From: Chloroflexota bacterium
GTDB taxonomy: Bacteria > Chloroflexota > Limnocylindria > Limnocylindrales > CSP1-4
Direction of reading: 5' to 3'
NCBI GenBank assembly: GCA_021777365.1
Contig: JAJYDP010000245.1
Span: forward strand, 1 to 7,249
Length of the DNA stretch: 7,249 bases
Shown: positions 6,801-7,249 of the stretch, piece after piece
How positions within the stretch are numbered: the first letter of the stretch is position 1
Layout: each line of letters opens with the position of its first letter
Made by a program: the position numbers and the translations under genes
The notes under the pieces: generated by a model
The model's database searches: none
Told to the model about the DNA's origin: nothing
What the model saw: the letters and a program-made list of their open reading frames with translations, nothing else

Positions 6801-7249
6801 GACGGGTCCGAGTAGAGGATCCGGTTCCCCAGGCGCTGGAAGAGCGCGGCCTCGTCGGCCTCGATCCCCAGGTGATGGAGCTGGACCTGGGCCTGCGTCC
6901 AGGCCAGGGTCGTCGCGCGTTCGAAGGTGGCCGCCTCACGATACTTGTCGGCCAGGTCCCGGACGTGCTCGCGTGAATCTGCCACGACCGTGGAGAAGAT
7001 CGCGTGGGCGGTCGCGCCCGGGGCGAGCCTGACGCGGCAGCGGAGACTGAAGATCGGATCCAGGACCGCTCCGGCGGTGTTCGAAAGTGGACGCCCATCC
7101 ATGATCGAGACCGGCGAGCGTGCCGACCGGCCCCGACCGAGGAAGCGGGCGCGATCCGTCTCGTACTGGATGACCCCGCCGCTCTCCTCCTCGACCGCCG
7201 CCACATGGGCGGCCCAGATCGGATGCTCGTCCCCGGATCGTGGACGGCG
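3884..7249 (-). CDS. Cyclic beta-1,2-glucan synthase (NdvB)-like protein, GT36/GH94 C-terminal part (runs off right edge)
   Basis: The frame is open from base 7249 to a TGA at 3884, giving 1121 residues with no start: the residues before the GTG at 7204 (SGDEHPIWAAHVAAVEEE) already fit the family, so the gene continues beyond the window. Residues are numbered from base 7249. The first beta-sandwich part has ETDRARFLGRGR (30-41), LSNTAGAVLDP (55-65) and GISGDVPIV (172-180). A Pro/Ala-rich linker follows (about 294-316). The second part begins at NGLGGF (323). The GH94 (alpha/alpha)6-barrel domain shows YGFRDQLQD (664-672), the catalytic-region motif GDWNDGMN (798-805), RENGGQYTH (950-958) and WYTGSAGW (1023-1030). 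Known: in NdvB proteins an N-terminal GT84 transferase and glycoamylase-like domain build beta-1,2-glucan, and the GH94 part trims chain length by phosphorolysis. Those upstream domains are not in the window. The alternative is a stand-alone GH94 oligoglucan phosphorylase, less likely because the frame has no start here. Confidence 0.9.
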   Translation of the reverse strand, partial: RRPRSGDEHPIWAAHVAAVEEESGGVIQYETDRARFLGRGRSARSPVSIMDGRPLSNTAGAVLDPIFSLRCRVRLAPGATAHAIFSTVVADSREHVRDLADKYREAATFERATTLAWTQAQVQLHHLGIEADEAALFQRLGNRILYSDPSLRPSPGLLVHNERGAPGLWAHGISGDVPIVMVRIDEAEDLDIVRQLLRAHEYWRLKLLDVDLVILNEHGATYAQDLQDSLETLVRMSQSTLVQEGHPSHGGVYILRGDQLSTEDRTLLQAAARAVLLSRRGSLADQVIRLERPERLAPPAAPPAPRQTSSEAPAPRTELEFFNGLGGFADGGREYVVIIGPGQSTPAPWLNVIANASFGFQVSESGSGYTWSGNSHENQLTPWSNDPVSDPVSEAIYVRDDDSGELWGPTAQPIRCEESTYVAHHGAGYSRFEHLHDGIELDLVQFVPLGDPLKVSVLTVENRSGRSRRLSVTAYAEWALGTSRGASAPGIITALEPETQALLVRNPWNADFGGRVAFLDLGGRQTEWTADRTEFLGRNGGPDRPAGLDRGHRLQGTAGAGMDPCAALQTSFELANGARTQVLVLLGEADGATAATDLIRRARTADHTAKLRGVASYWDDTQGTVQVLTPDRSMDIMLNRWLVYQTLACRLWARTAFYQAGGAYGFRDQLQDVIALVTPRRELAREHLLRAAAHQFAEGDVLHWWHPPSGRGVRTRISDDRLWLPYAVGRYLAVTGDSAILDETVPYLDGPALQPDQTDAYFQPERSAGSASLFDHCATAIDRSLAVGAHGLPLIGSGDWNDGMNRVGHEGRGESVWLGWFLHTVMAAFAPIAEARGERPRAERWRAHMKALRRALERHGWDGDWYRRAFFDDGTPLGSAMNAECRIDSIAQSWSVLSGAANPPHAERAMAAVEEYLVRRGDGLVLLFTPPFDQSDVDPGYVKGYLPGIRENGGQYTHGAIWSVLAFAALGDGDKAGELFSILNPINHASTRAGVHRYKVEPYVMPADVYTEPPHVGRGGWTWYTGSAGWMYQAGLEWILGFRLRGTTLLLDPCIPRAWPGYRIDFRYHSARYRIVVENPQGVSRGVASSELDGQVLTGGGAISLVDDGATHRVRVVLGQT

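Noticed and set aside
4043..7032. Several 200-300-residue plus-strand frames opposite the glucan synthase gene
   Set aside because: The minus-strand frame carries continuous family motifs over more than 1100 residues; the plus-strand translations show none and are antisense shadows.

Overview
The window is a GC-rich bacterial chromosomal segment. Codon third positions are almost all G or C. It carries three confidently recognised genes, plus the first 89 codons of a fourth. A dnaG primase gene runs directly into what is most likely rpoD, the housekeeping sigma factor. That pairing, with a TTG start and a large cyclic-glucan-synthase-type protein nearby, fits a GC-rich lineage such as Chloroflexota (Limnocylindria-like) or a deep actinobacterial group. 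The assignment is by general resemblance only; there is no rRNA or other marker here to settle it.

Layout from left to right. Positions 1-267 (minus strand) hold the start of a very acidic protein, probably RpoD, running off the left edge. Positions 264-2342 (minus) hold dnaG, whose stop overlaps the next start in an ATGA; the downstream ribosome binding site lies inside dnaG, so the two are probably co-transcribed and translationally coupled. Positions 2343-3051 hold no confident gene. They contain a compact cluster of inverted repeats built on TTGACA/TGTCAA (2491-2637), which includes the best promoter candidate for dnaG. They also contain a weak small ORF (2847-2987, minus). Positions 3052-3825 (plus) hold a DUF72/YecE-family TIM-barrel protein. 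A short convergent gap with one hairpin (3826-3883) follows. Positions 3884-7249 (minus) hold the C-terminal 1121 residues of a very large NdvB-type cyclic beta-1,2-glucan synthase or GH94 phosphorylase-like protein, whose N-terminal part lies beyond the right edge.

Functionally, dnaG and rpoD form the core of a macromolecular-synthesis operon linking replication priming and transcription initiation. The DUF72 and GH94-type genes are convergent and look unrelated to it. I see no mobile element, CRISPR array, tRNA, rRNA or defence system. The least explained part of the window is the repeat cluster upstream of dnaG; nothing else suggests a new multi-gene system.
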